Shown piece after piece: positions 1 to 10,280 of a stretch of DNA of 64,000 nucleotides. Under the pieces are notes generated by a model, which searched no databases, was not told the DNA's origin, and saw nothing but the letters and a program-made list of their open reading frames with translations. Origin of the DNA: Ctena decussata (Eukaryota > Mollusca > Bivalvia > Lucinida > Lucinidae); contig OZ022508.1 in assembly GCA_963989385.1 (NCBI GenBank), positions 50,569,087 to 50,633,086 on the forward strand. The letters run 5' to 3'. The stretch's first letter is position 1. Every line of letters starts with the position of its first letter. Both the position numbers and the translations under genes were made by a program.

Positions 1-2
1 AC

Positions 3-1283
3 GACGAAACATTAAAATCGTTAGAAAATGAAAACCTATTTTTATATACTGAGCTGAAAAAAGCTAATGAAAAATGTGAAAAACAAAACGATGAAATCCA
101 AGAAATCAAAGCACGAAGTATGCAAGAAAATTTGTTATTCTTTGGACTGTGTGAAAACGTCAATGGCGAAAATGAAGATACGGAATTGAAATTGCGAGAA
201 TTCATGAAAAACGAATTAACTCTAGGTTCACGGGACGACGTGGATGGTATTGTTTTCGATCGCGTTCATAGACTAGGCCGGAGGAGCGGGGACGGCGTCC
301 GATATCCAAGACCGATTGTGGCAAAATTTGAAAAATACCGTGATCGTGAAAAAATTAGGAAAGCAGGAATCGAACTTAATAAACAGAAATGTGGGTTCTC
401 TGTTAGGGAACAATTTCCGATTGAAATGGAAACTAAACGAAAAATATTATACCCAATTATGCGTAACTATCAGAAAAATCCCAATAACAAAGTGGCGTTA
501 GTGCGCGATAAATTATATGTTAACGGGCTCCTATACAGTCAAGATCAAGGAAAACTTATTGAAGTAAATAAAACTAAACAGACTCCGCAAGGCTCTGCGG
601 TGTTTGAAAAAACGAGCAGCAGAATGCCATATAACAGGCGTGTTAACCGTGAGCGAGAAGGTCGGGATATTGATGCTTGGCCTGTGGTGTCTTTTGAACA
701 CAAAAACAGATTTGAAATCCTTTCCGATTTAAGTGAACAGGGACCAGATAATGTCAAAGGAAGCGCAGTTTCCGGTTTCAAACGGAAGCCAACGTCGCCG
801 GCACTAAATGAGACTTCAACTAAAAAGCAGTCGCAATGTATTAGAAATATAAGTAGCATTGAGGAGAGCGACAGTGAAACGGAAATGGACTGTGAACAAG
901 TTTCAGTGCAGGCCGTCATTCACCCCCCTCCCTCTTCTAATGACACTGAATCCGCTGAGTGCATTGTAAACTCTGAGCAGAGTGCTACATATCGAAATGA
1001 ACATGTAGGCCCTATTTGTAGTTCTGTACCAAATTTGGCTGCGGATAAAGCAGGCGAAAACAAATTAAACAGTGACCAAATTACCGATAGTGTCCAAATT
1101 ATTCCGGAAATTACAACAAACAGTTTGATTACCACGTCTCAGTTAATAGCGTCGTCCATGCGCGTAGATACGACAGGGATTGGAGAAGAACACGGCTGTG
1201 GCAGTGCTGAAACGCAAACACTGAACTGCTCAGATTCGTCTTGTACTCGCGTAAATACGCCGGTAATTACAGACGACAGCTAG
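3..1283 (+). CDS. LINE A ORF1 protein (nucleic-acid-binding, coiled coil + RRM-like), 5' partial
   Basis: Open from the first bases of the window, so the true start lies upstream; the ATG at 120 is probably internal. The N-terminal 39 codons are rich in E, K and L in heptad-like spacing (KSLENENLFLYTELKK), as in ORF1 coiled coils. From MQENLLFFG through FDRVHRLGRR, RPIVAKFEKYRDRE and KLYVNGLLY it follows the pattern of the L1-type ORF1 RNA-binding (RRM-like) domain. The remaining ~230 residues are Ser/Thr/Glu-rich and low complexity. ORF1 proteins coat the element RNA and act as chaperones in the RNP. No internal stop is seen. It ends at TAG 1281-1283, and ORF2 continues in the very same frame. 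Confidence 0.8.
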   Translation, partial: DETLKSLENENLFLYTELKKANEKCEKQNDEIQEIKARSMQENLLFFGLCENVNGENEDTELKLREFMKNELTLGSRDDVDGIVFDRVHRLGRRSGDGVRYPRPIVAKFEKYRDREKIRKAGIELNKQKCGFSVREQFPIEMETKRKILYPIMRNYQKNPNNKVALVRDKLYVNGLLYSQDQGKLIEVNKTKQTPQGSAVFEKTSSRMPYNRRVNREREGRDIDAWPVVSFEHKNRFEILSDLSEQGPDNVKGSAVSGFKRKPTSPALNETSTKKQSQCIRNISSIEESDSETEMDCEQVSVQAVIHPPPSSNDTESAECIVNSEQSATYRNEHVGPICSSVPNLAADKAGENKLNSDQITDSVQIIPEITTNSLITTSQLIASSMRVDTTGIGEEHGCGSAETQTLNCSDSSCTRVNTPVITDDS

Positions 1284-4033
1284 GGAAAAGCGGGGGAGTT
1301 ACCTCAAGATCAGAAGATCAACAATGTTGATGGTGGCGCGAGACATTCACGCACAAATAATGGCGAACCGTTATTTATTTTAACACTTAATACTTGCGGT
1401 TTGAAAACAAGATGCTTATATCCTGATTTTCTTGATTTTTTGTCTCAATATGATATTATAGGACTGCAAGAAACTAAAACTGATTCTTTAGACGATATTT
1501 GCATTCAGGGATATAATTTACATTTTAAACACAGACAAGAAATTTCAAGAATTAAGTCTGGTGGAATTGCTATAGTATACAAAGAAAAGTATGCCCAATA
1601 TATCAAAGTGTTAAAGTCTGATTCAAACTTAGTGCTGTGGTTTGTAATTTCTAAACGTTTAACACGGCAAAATGATTTACTTTGTGGGGTGGTTTACATA
1701 CCGCCCGAGAACTCTTCTTTCTCGTCAAACGAGCCCTACTTCGAAATAAACGAAGAACTTAGAATTTTCAACGAATCATACTCAGATGTTCTCTTATTTG
1801 GGGATTTCAACTCCAGAACCAAAACTGCGAAAGACTACATTGACATTGATCAATCAGTTTTTCATGCAAACGATCTTGATATTGCCTATGAGGAACTGAG
1901 TAAGGAACTTAGCATATTTGATGACAATAATTTAGCTGTCCGACAAGAGAGAAAAAGTTGTGATAACTTAGTTAATAACTATGGGTATAAGTTATTAGGA
2001 TTTTGCAGACTAAATTTGTTGTATATATTAAATGGTCGGACAAATGGTGACCTTGAGAAAGGCGAATTTACGTGTAAAAGTACAAGCTGTGTTGGTTATT
2101 TCATTTGTACAACCAGTCTCTTTAAATTTGTAAATATGTTAAAAGTTATTGATTTCTGCTCGTTGCTTTCAGATGCGCATAATCCGGTTTCTTTAGAACT
2201 AAATTTTGAAATTGCTATTGATAATTTAGATTATGCTGACACTTCTCATAAGTTTACACGTCTATGGGACGCCGGTAAATCGGAAGATTTTGTATCCAAT
2301 ATTTCCCCCTTTGACGTAGACCCTATACTAATCTAGTTAACTGCGCTTGAAAATAAAGAATGTATACAGCAGAGCGATATAATTACCTCCAGTGCTCTTA
2401 ATAGTTTTGGCCAAAGTACAATTAAAGAAAAACGTAATATAACAAATAAGCAGCCATCGTGGTTTGGAACCGATTGCAGGAAAATAAGAAAAAAGTGGCA
2501 TTCAGCCAAGTATAGATATAAGCATAATAAAGATGAAAACAGTAAAATAGCTATAAAACAGGGTAGCAAATTATATAAGAAGGTAGTAGGACAGAGTTAT
2601 ATTAAATTTAAACGATTTAATATAAAAAAAAGCTCAGAAATTTAAAAAATGCAAACCCAAAGACATACTGGAGAATTTTGAATGGAAATAAGGAAGAGTC
2701 AACAAAAATATCAGCAGAAAACTTATTCACGTTTTTCAAGAAAGTGAATGCAGGTAATGCACAAAGCGAAACTGCAACGGCATTTGACGGCGATATTACA
2801 GAGCACGTTAACGAAGAAATAAATCAAATAATTACGTTCGAAGACATCGAAAAATACGTGAAAACATTAAAAAATGGTAAATCTGCAGGCATTGATTCAG
2901 TTCTTAACGAACATATTAAATCTACTTTTCATATTTTAGCACCCGTTTACGTTAAGCTTTTCAATATTATTTTAGACAGTGGCATCTTACCGGAAGTTTG
3001 GACCCTTGGCGTAATCAAACCAATATATAAACAGAAAGGGGATGTACGAAATCCTGAAAATTATAGACCGATAACTCTCGTGAGCTGTTTGGGCAAGCTG
3101 TTTACAGGCATAATAAGTAGTAGGTTGAACTCTTTTGCAGAACGTCATGATGTTATAATAAGTAATCAGGCGGGGTTCAGAAAAGGTTTTTCCACAGCTG
3201 ATAATTTTTTTGTGCTGTACTGTCTTATAGAAATCTTGCAAATGCGAAAGAAAAAACTATTCTGTGCGTTAATTGATCTGAAACAGGCTTTTGACACAGT
3301 ATGGAGGGATGGGCTATGGTATAAACTATTAAACTATGACATAACAGGTAAATGTTTTCGTCTAATTAATAATATGTATAGCGATATAAAATCATGTTTG
3401 ACGGTAAATGGTTCTCAATCAAACTTTTTCTCTTGTAATATCGGATTGCGTCAAGGTGAAAACCTATCCCCTTTCCTTTTCTCCGTATATCTAAATGACT
3501 TAGAATCATTCTTTTTCAGTGCCAATATTGATAGCGGTGTAGAGTGTTTTTCATCTGATTTCGATGACTCGGTGTATATATACTTAAAATTATTTGTACT
3601 TCTGTACGCGGACGATACAGTTATTTTGAGTGAATCTTCAAACGGACTTCAGTCGGCTCTAGACGTTTATAACGAGTACTGTAAGCAGTGGAAGTTAACT
3701 GTAAACATGAATAAATCCATGGTAATTGTTTTTTCAAAGGGGAGACATTTGAATTTTAACTTTATCTTAAATAATAATAACATGGAGGTCGGTAATGAAT
3801 ATAAGTATTTAGGTGTACTCTTTAGTAGAAGTGGTTCCTTTTTCGCGGCTAAAAAGCATTTGGTGAACCAAGCTGAAAAAGCAATGTATAGTTTGATAAG
3901 GAAATCAAGGGTTTTACTTCTCCCTGTAGATTTGCAAATTGAGCTTTTTGATAAAATGGTGAAACCGATTCTTTTATATGGCAGCGAAGTATGGGGGTTT
4001 GTGCTGATGTTGGGCTCTAGTCTTGACTCCTAG
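1284..4033 (+). pseudogene. LINE A ORF2 (endonuclease + reverse transcriptase), broken and C-terminally truncated
   Basis: Starts in the same frame straight after the ORF1 stop; no in-frame ATG precedes the endonuclease. Endonuclease motifs: TLNTCGLKTR, IIGLQETK, GGIAIVYK, LLFGDFNSR, SDAHNPVSLEL. In-frame TAG at 2334-2336; reading then continues (WFGTDCRKIRKKWH) to an A8 run at 2624-2631, where a one-base frameshift is needed to reach the RT frame. RT: NPENYRPITLVS, LIDLKQAFDTVW (motif A), GLRQGENLSPFLFSVYLND, LLYADDTVILSE (catalytic YADD). After GSEVWGF near 4000 the frame runs into a copy of the 3' stem-loop repeat and stops at 4031-4033, so the C-terminal region is missing. Non-functional as it stands. 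Confidence 0.88.
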
Positions 4034-4431
4034 TATTCCAGACTATAGCCCCTCATCAGCTTTGGGTATATCGGCATGATATGTAGAGTACATGGGTTAC
4101 ACTTGGTTAAAATTGAATGTGCTGGTAAAAGCGGTCTTTGTTAGTATGGATCATACTTATATGTGTCATGTTGGTTGAATTGGTATTTAACACTATGCAT
4201 TATGTTTATCATACATATGACTGAAATATTGTCGACAGGTCGTAAAACCCTTATATAGTAAACTCCTTATATACATATATAACTATGTCGATAGTGGGCT
4301 GTAGTCTGGACTCGTTGTATTCTAGGCTATAGCCCCGATCGGCATAGGGAAACTTGGCTAGATTCATGACAGTGCTGATGTTGGGCTCTAGTCTGGACTC
4401 CTAGTATTCCAGACTGTAGCCCCTCATCAGC
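4003..4431 (+). repeat. LINE A 3' region with three stem-loop repeats
   Basis: Two near-identical units start at 4003 and 4374 (371 bp apart, similarity extends ~95 bp) and a degenerate third lies at 4294-4335. Each folds as a long imperfect hairpin: GCTGATG pairs with CATCAGC, GGGCT with AGCCC, GTCTGGA with TCCAGAC around a ~10-nt loop. The first copy abuts the truncated end of ORF2. In several LINE clades a 3' stem-loop is what the reverse transcriptase recognises, so these may be the element's RT-recognition structures (inference). Confidence 0.7.
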
Positions 4432-4569
4432 TTGGGTACATCCGAATGATATGTAGAGTACATGTACCAGGGTTTATATTATATCGCATTTGTTCTGAAG
4501 CCTCGTACAAATATGCACTGTTAATATTACCTCATGTTGCCATTGTAAATGGACTGAGTGAATAAATGA

Positions 4570-4587
4570 TTTGACTTGACTTGACTT
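4570..4587 (+). repeat. TTGACTT simple-repeat tail of LINE A
   Basis: Short tandem TTGAC/TTGACTT following ATAAATGAT, of the type that ends LINEs lacking a poly(A) tail. It marks the LINE A / LINE B junction. Confidence 0.65.
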
Positions 4588-5216
4588 AGAATATTTCATG
4601 AAGAAAAGAGAGAATATACTTGGAGTAGGAGAAATCCTGTACGAAAACAAGCAAGATTGTATTTCTTTTTAATTAACTTTGAATGCTTTTTATATACATC
4701 TGCAACGAGTATTACTCCTGGTTATAGATCAGATCACAGTGGTATCACATTAGACCTTACATTAAATTATAACGAACATGGGAGGGGGTATTGGAAATTT
4801 AACAATTCATTACTTAAGGACCAAAGTTATATAAAAATCGTAAAAGAAACAATATCAGAGGTTAAACAAACTTATTCAGCAAATAATAATGATGATGACT
4901 AAGACACCCAACATACAGAATTCAATATTAATGATCAGCTTTTTTTAGAAACACTTTTGCTTATGATTCGTGGAAATACAATAAAGTATAGTTCGTTTAA
5001 AAAGAAACAACAAGATGAAATACAGCTAGAACAAGAAATCAAAATAATTGAAGACGAAGTAAACGTAAATTTTATTAATATGTCAGATGAAATTTTAACT
5101 TAGAAATAAAGAAAACAATGTTGAACGATATTCAAAAAGAAAAAATTGAAGGAATCATGTTGCGGTCAAGAAGTCGATACGAAGATTTGGGAGAAAACCC
5201 CAGTCAATATTCTTTT
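4588..5216 (+). pseudogene. LINE B ORF2, endonuclease C-terminus and linker
   Basis: Reads REYTWSRRNPVRKQARL, YFFLINFE, GYRSDHSGITLDL and RGYWKFNNSLLKD, the usual end of the AP-endonuclease domain of L1/Tx1 ORF2 (catalytic SDH present). A stop at 4900-4902 and a one-base shift near 5100 break it; reading continues as KEKIEGIMLRSRSRYEDLGE. The normal continuation, a TKYFFNLEKRN-type motif, is split by the SINE array: QYSF on the left, NLEKRNY on the right. Confidence 0.8.
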
Positions 5217-5219
5217 ACC

Positions 5220-6027
5220 AAAAAAAGAACGCTCAAATAACGTATATAAAGCTAACCGACGTTGCAGTACACTCCGTATATAGGGGTTTCTACTTATTCT
5301 TAACTTCTGTTTTTCTACCGAATTATGATATTTCTCTCATCAATGGAGGCGACACTTGTCTTTTCAAGCACAATGGAGACATAATTCGTTGTAAATATTT
5401 TATATGTCGCTGGCCGGGTTTGAACCCTCACGGATGCGGCGACAGCGCCTAGCACTGCAATGTGCGTCAGCTTTAACCATTACGCTACCGAGACGTCCCC
5501 AAAAAAAGGACGCTCAAATAACGTATATAAAGCTAACCGACGTTGCAGTACACTCCGTATATAGGGGTTTCTACTTATTCTTAACTTCTGTTTTTCTACC
5601 GAATTATGATATTTCTCTCATCAACGGAGGCGACACTTGTCTTTTCAACCACAATGGAGACATAATTCGTTGTAAATATTTTATATGTCGCTGGCCGGGT
5701 TCGAACCCTCTCGGATGCGGCGACAGCGCCTAGCACTGCAATGTGCGTCAGCTTTAACCATTACACTACCGAGACGTCCCCAAAAAAAGGACGCTCAAAT
5801 AACGTATATAAAGCTAACCGACGTTGCAGTACACTCCGTATATAGGGGTTTCTACTTATTCTTAACTTCTGTTTTTCTACCGAATTATGATATTTTTCTC
5901 ATCAACGGAGGCGACACTTGTCTTTTTAACCACAACGGAGACATAATTCGTTGTAAATATTTTATATGTCGCTGGCCGGGTTCGAACCCTCACGGATGCG
6001 GCGTCAGCGCCTAGCACTGCAATGTGC
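5220..6027 (-). repeat. Left arm: minus-strand SINE units 5220-5500, 5501-5781, 5782-6027 (partial)
   Basis: A7 tracts at 5220, 5501 and 5782 (T7 on the element strand) mark unit ends and give a period of exactly 281 bp. The tRNA-like head is at the right of each unit. The third unit is cut within its head at GCACATT, where the orientation flips. Confidence 0.88.
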
Positions 6028-6028
6028 T

Positions 6029-6988
6029 AGCGACATATAAAATATTTACAACGAATTATGTCTCCATTGTGGTTGAAAAGACAAGTGTCGCCTCCATTGA
6101 TGAGAGAAATATCATAATTCGGTAGAAAAACAGAAGTTAAGAATAAGTAGAAACCCCTATATACGGAGTGTACTGCAACGTCGGTTAGCTTTATATACGT
6201 TATTTGAGCGTCCTTTTTTTGGGGACGTCTCGGTAGCGTAATGGTTAAAGCTGACGCACATTGCAGTCCTAGGCGCTGTCGCCGAATCCGTGAGGGTTCA
6301 AACCCGGCCAGCGACATATAAAATATTTACAACGAATTATGTCTCCATTGTGGTTGAAAAGACAAGTGTCGCCTCCATTGATGAGGGAAATATCATAATT
6401 CGGTAGAAAAACAGAAGTTAAGAATAAGTAGAAACCCCTATATACGGAGTGTACTGCAACGTCGGTTAGCTTTATATACGTTATTTGAGCGTCCTTTTTT
6501 GGGGGGACGTCTCGGTAGCGTAATGGTTAAAGCTGACGCACATTGCAGTGCTAGGCGCTGTCGCCGCATCCGTGAGGGTTCAAACCCGGCCAGCGACATA
6601 TAGAATATTTACAACGAATTATGTCTCCATTATGGTTGAAAAGACTAGTGTCGCCTCCATTGATGAGAGAAATATCATAATTCGGTAGAAAAACAGAAGT
6701 TGAGAATAAGTAGAAACCCCTATATACGGAGTGTACTGCAACGTCGGTTAGCTTTATATACGTTATTTGAGCGTCCTTTTTTTGGGGACGTCTCGGTAGC
6801 GTAATGGTTAAAGCTGACGCACATTGCAGTGCTAGGCGCTGTCGCCGCATCCGTGAGGGTTCAAACCCGACCAGCGACATATAAAATATTTACAACGAAT
6901 TATGTCTTCATTGTGGTCGAAAAGACAAGTGTCGCCTCCATTGATGAGAGAAACATCATAATTCGGTAGAAAAACAGAAGTTAAGAAT
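6029..6988 (+). repeat. Right arm: plus-strand SINE units 6029-6220 (partial), 6221-6502, 6503-6783, 6784-6988 (partial)
   Basis: The first unit lacks its tRNA head and starts at AGCGACATATAAA. The second and third are complete (GGGGACGTC to CC + T6-7). The last stops at AAGTTAAGAATA, where LINE B resumes. The boundary at 6500 has T6G6 rather than T7G4. Confidence 0.88.
6234..6305 (+). promoter_or_regulatory. Internal pol III promoter (A and B boxes) of a SINE unit
   Basis: TAGCGTAATGG at 6234-6244 fits the tRNA A box; GGGTTCAAACCC at 6294-6305 fits the B box. The same pair occurs in each complete unit. T6-7 at the unit end can act as a pol III terminator. Activity is inferred. Confidence 0.65.
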
Positions 6989-9600
6989 ATTTTTTTAATT
7001 TGGAAAAAAGAAATTATACAAGCAAAGTAATAAATAAATTGGTTAATGCAGATGGGGAAGAATTTACAGAAACAGCTAATATTTTAAAATGCCAAAGTGA
7101 TTTTTATAAAGATTTATATAAACAAATTAGTTCTGAAGATAATATTTCAATCCATTCAGTATTAGGTGAAAATGACAACAAATTATCAGATAAGGAATTA
7201 CAAGATTTGGAAGGTGAGATTTTGTATTCTGAATTGGGATTTGCATTAAAGAATATGAAAAACAATAAAAGTACCGGCTTAGATGGCTTCACTGTGGAGT
7301 TTTTTAAATTCTTTTGGGTTGATATTGGCTATTTTATCTTACGGTCTTTAAATTATGGGTATCGCACTGGGTCGTTAAGTATTACACAAAAACAGGGGGT
7401 TATTACTTGCCAAATAAATCTAGAGTTAACTTAAAAAACTGGAGACCTATTTCATTATTGAACGTGATATATAAACTTGCATCAGCAGTAATATCAAATA
7501 GATTAAAGAAAGTATTAGATAGTTTGATAAACGAAAATCAAAAAGGCTTCATAGCAGGTAGGTTTTTAGGAGAAAATGTAAGGCTAATTTATAATGTACT
7601 GTTTGAGTCTAAAAAACAAAACATACCCGGTTTGTTATTATCTATTGATTTTGAAAAAGCATTTGATACCGTCTCATGGAGTTTTATTTCAGAGATTTTG
7701 GATTATTTTAATTTTGGAAATTCAATAAAGACATGGGTAGGTTTATTTCAAAAAGGATCTGAAACATGTATTTTACAAAACGGTTTTATGTCAGATTTTT
7801 TTAATTTAAGACGAGGGTGTAGACAGGGGGATCCAATATCTCCATATTTATTTATTTCATGTGCGGAAATTTTAGGAAAGATGATAAGAAGAAACACTGA
7901 TATTAAGGGTATATCTATTAATGGAAAAGAGTATAAACTATCGCAGTATGCTGACGATACTCAGTTAATGTTAGATGGTACTGAGAAATCTCTAAAAGCA
8001 GTTCTGAATTTGCTTAAACAATATTATACAATGTCGGGATTAAAAATTAATGTGGACAAAACAAGGGCATTATGGATCGGCTCGTCATGCGGCTCTTCAG
8101 AAACACTATGTAAAGAATTGGCATTAGATTGGTCCCAAGAACCTTTAAAAATCTTAGGTGTTACTTTCTCGCCACTAGTTTTTAACATATGGGACTTAAA
8201 TTCTCAAGAAATATACTTAATCATTGGTCGAAAAGAAGACTAAGTCTTTCTGGAAGAATTATAATTATTAAATCCCTTGCAGTGTCTAAGTTTGTCCACC
8301 TTTTTACTTCGTTGCCAGCCCCGCCGAATGGACTAATTAGACTAATTAGAATTAGAAAATCTATTTTATAAATTTTTATGGAATTTTGGTCCCGACAGGA
8401 TAAAAAGAAAGATTATAGTAAAAATATTGCTTACGCTGGTCTCAGAATGGTAGAACTTAAATCATTTATTAAAGCTATAAAGATATCTTGGCTTAGAAGA
8501 ATACTCCAACAGTCGAAACCAAATGATTGGACAAACTTATCTCTAATCAATTTTCATAAACTCTTCTCCATAGGTGGTGTCTATGCAGCTAAAGTAAGTT
8601 GTGACCTATAAAATCCATTTTGGAAGGACCTAATGCACATTTGGGCAGAATTTTGTAAAATTATACCTGTTGAGAATATAGGTCAAATTCTTGAATCCCC
8701 GCTATGGTATAATGAAAATATAGGACGAGGAAAAGTGTTTTTTAAAGATTGGCACGAAAAAGGCATTAGAGTAGTATATGATATTGTAGCCGAAAATGGC
8801 GAGTTTTATTCTTTTTAACAATTGAAAGCAATGTATAATATAAAAGGTACCTTTTTAGATTATCAACATCTTATAAACAATATATCCCAATCATGGAAAA
8901 CTCAAATAAGTGATAACCTCGTTTTTATTTTAGAAAACAAAAGGAACGTCATATGTAATATTTATGTTAAGAAACTGATTAAGGCTAAAAAAGGAAGTTG
9001 AGTATTCTATGACACTTTTGTAGGTGTAAATGAATATATTTCACAGGGTAAATGGCAGGCAGAAATAGGTGACATTAATGAAAATGAATGGAAAGTATAT
9101 TTTTTAAATATAAAACAATGGCATGAAGTTAAACTTCGGGATTTTCAATATAAAATAAACAATAAAATTCTAGTTACAAATTCTTTTCTCTCTAAAATTA
9201 ATAAAATTGATAGTGAAGTATGCTCTTATTGTAAGGAACACCCAGAAAAATTATACCATCTGTTTCTTTCATGTCCAGTGGTTAGAGTATTTTGGAACGA
9301 GCTTAAAGCATGGCTATATACGAACGTTAAAATAGAAATCTCTTTAGAAGATAGGGAAATACTTTTTTCATATACTGGTAAAAAAGAACTCGTAAATTAC
9401 ATATATGTGTTAGCAAAATATTATATCTTCCAAATAAATTCATATCTAGAAACATTAATATTCAAGGCTTTATAAGCCTTTTAAAGAAAAAAATGCTAAG
9501 TGAGAGATATATTTCCTACATTAACAATAGGGTAAGTAATTTTTTAAAGAAATGGTCACCTCTGCATAATTATTTCTTTCCAAATAGTGATTTTGAGTGA
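6989..9600 (+). pseudogene. LINE B ORF2, reverse transcriptase and C-terminus
   Basis: RT motifs in order: NWRPISLLNVIYKL, NENQKGFIAGR, LLSIDFEKAFDTVSW (motif A), RRGCRQGDPISPYLF, LSQYADDTQLML (catalytic YADD), GLKINVDKT, LKILGVTF. The C-terminal zinc knuckle is CSYCKEHPEKLYHLFLSC, followed by VFWNELKAW. It ends as FFPNSDFE at TGA 9598-9600. Breaks seen: frameshifts near 7400-7410, near 8190-8240 and around 8370; in-frame stops at 8609, 8816 and about 9000. The frame from 8378 to 9475 is otherwise continuous. This is the enzyme for target-primed reverse transcription in the L1/Tx1 group; this copy is dead. Confidence 0.85.
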
Positions 9601-9807
9601 GTTTCGATGTCCCTGATCGGTTTTGATTCCCATTTGTTTTCACGCCGACCTTCTACCAGAGTGGCTGACATACTTCAGAACGGAAGTTATGCGTGGATAT
9701 TCAGCCACATGCAGAGCTTCCGTTCTCTTGTATAGGACATTCAAATTACTCTATCTGAGATATATGGTACTTGACAAACTTCAAGCTGTCTATTTAAAAT
9801 TGTTGAG

Positions 9808-9810
<3 letters not shown>
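9601..9810 (+). other. Probable LINE B 3' untranslated region with a hairpin
   Basis: Directly after the ORF2 stop. GAACGGAAG pairs with CTTCCGTTC between about 9677 and 9733, with GTGG/CCAC nested inside. No gene seen. Confidence 0.4.

Positions 9811-9864
<54 letters not shown>
9811..9864. repeat. (CA)n microsatellite
   Basis: About 27 uninterrupted CA repeats. Open frames crossing it are artefacts. Confidence 0.95.
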
Positions 9865-9867
<3 letters not shown>

Positions 9868-10182
9868 CTGCATATACTATTCTATTAACTCTCAGGCTCT
9901 TTGCCTGCTCACCTCTCTTTTCTTTTCTCTCAAATAGTTCAGGAATAGTATTCGCTGTTAAATGACATTTATATCTATATGTTCTTATTACAATGTTGTA
10001 TGAATATGTTTGCATATTTATTATTGAACAATGTTTATTCTAAATAAAAAAAAAAGTTTTGTCAAAAGAGTCTATATATTCATTTTGCCGAAACATTGTT
10101 GACCGCCGGAGGTAGAATCGAAATACCTCCAAAACAGGCGAGTGCGTCGGAATAGGTAAAAAAAACAACTGTACCAGTTTTC
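9865..10182. other. AT-rich DNA, no gene seen
   Basis: No convincing coding or repeat structure. Confidence 0.4.
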
Positions 10183-10280
10183 TACAATATGAGGGTAAAG
10201 AATTTGAATACAACGCGTACTTTCTGTGTCTTCCATATAAATATAGCTAAATTACATAAGACATTTTTGTTGTCACAAAC
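10183..10280 (-). pseudogene. LINE ORF2 extreme C-terminal remnant
   Basis: On the minus strand reads DNKNVLCNLAIFIWKTQKVR, close to the C-terminal end of the better-preserved LINE fragment at 56230-57005 (KKVICNLAIFIYKAFKLR). The DNA is also alike (ACAATATGAG, AAGAATTTGAATACAA, ATAAATATAGCTAAATT). A very short 3' relic. Confidence 0.65.

Larger units (their letters stand above)
1..4587 (+). mobile_element. LINE A: two-ORF non-LTR retrotransposon, 5' end outside the window
   Basis: Order on the plus strand: ORF1 (coiled coil + L1-type RNA-binding region), ORF2 (AP endonuclease then reverse transcriptase), a 3' region with three stem-loops, and a short TTGACTT-repeat tail at 4570-4587. The sequence immediately after the tail reads as the endonuclease of a different LINE (LINE B), so LINE A inserted into LINE B. 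ORF2 is inactivated and has lost its C-terminus. The clade is not assigned; ORF1 is of the L1/transposase_22 kind. Basis: domain order and motifs seen directly; nesting is inferred from the junction. Confidence 0.85.
5217..6988. mobile_element. Palindromic concatemer of a 281-bp tRNA-derived SINE
   Basis: About six and a half near-identical units. Two full units plus most of a third lie head-to-tail on the minus strand (5220-6027). After a switch at 6027/6029, a partial, two full and another partial unit lie on the plus strand (6029-6988). Each unit has a tRNA-like head with pol III A and B boxes, a ~180-bp body and a T6-7 end. Units differ at only a handful of positions, so amplification is recent. 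The open frames of ~109 codons on the antisense side merely reflect the repeated unit and are not genes. Confidence 0.88.
4588..9600 (+). mobile_element. LINE B: L1/Tx1-like non-LTR retrotransposon, interrupted twice
   Basis: Two blocks of one ORF2 flank the SINE array at 5217-6988. The left block is the C-terminal endonuclease plus linker; the right block starts at NLEKRNYTSKVI and runs through RT and C-terminal zinc-binding region to a stop at 9598-9600. The 5' part must lie upstream of LINE A, outside the window. Many frameshifts and nonsense codons show it is old. AATATTCTTT at 5206 and AATATTTTTT at 6986 could be the target duplication of the array (one mismatch). Confidence 0.85.

Noticed and set aside
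5404..6880. Repeated ~100-109-codon frames with nearly the same protein
   Set aside because: They are antisense readings of the 281-bp SINE units and include its tRNA-like head; similarity follows from the DNA repeat, not from a protein family.
9623..10015. Frames across the (CA)n tract
   Set aside because: Thr-His or Val-Cys runs from a microsatellite.
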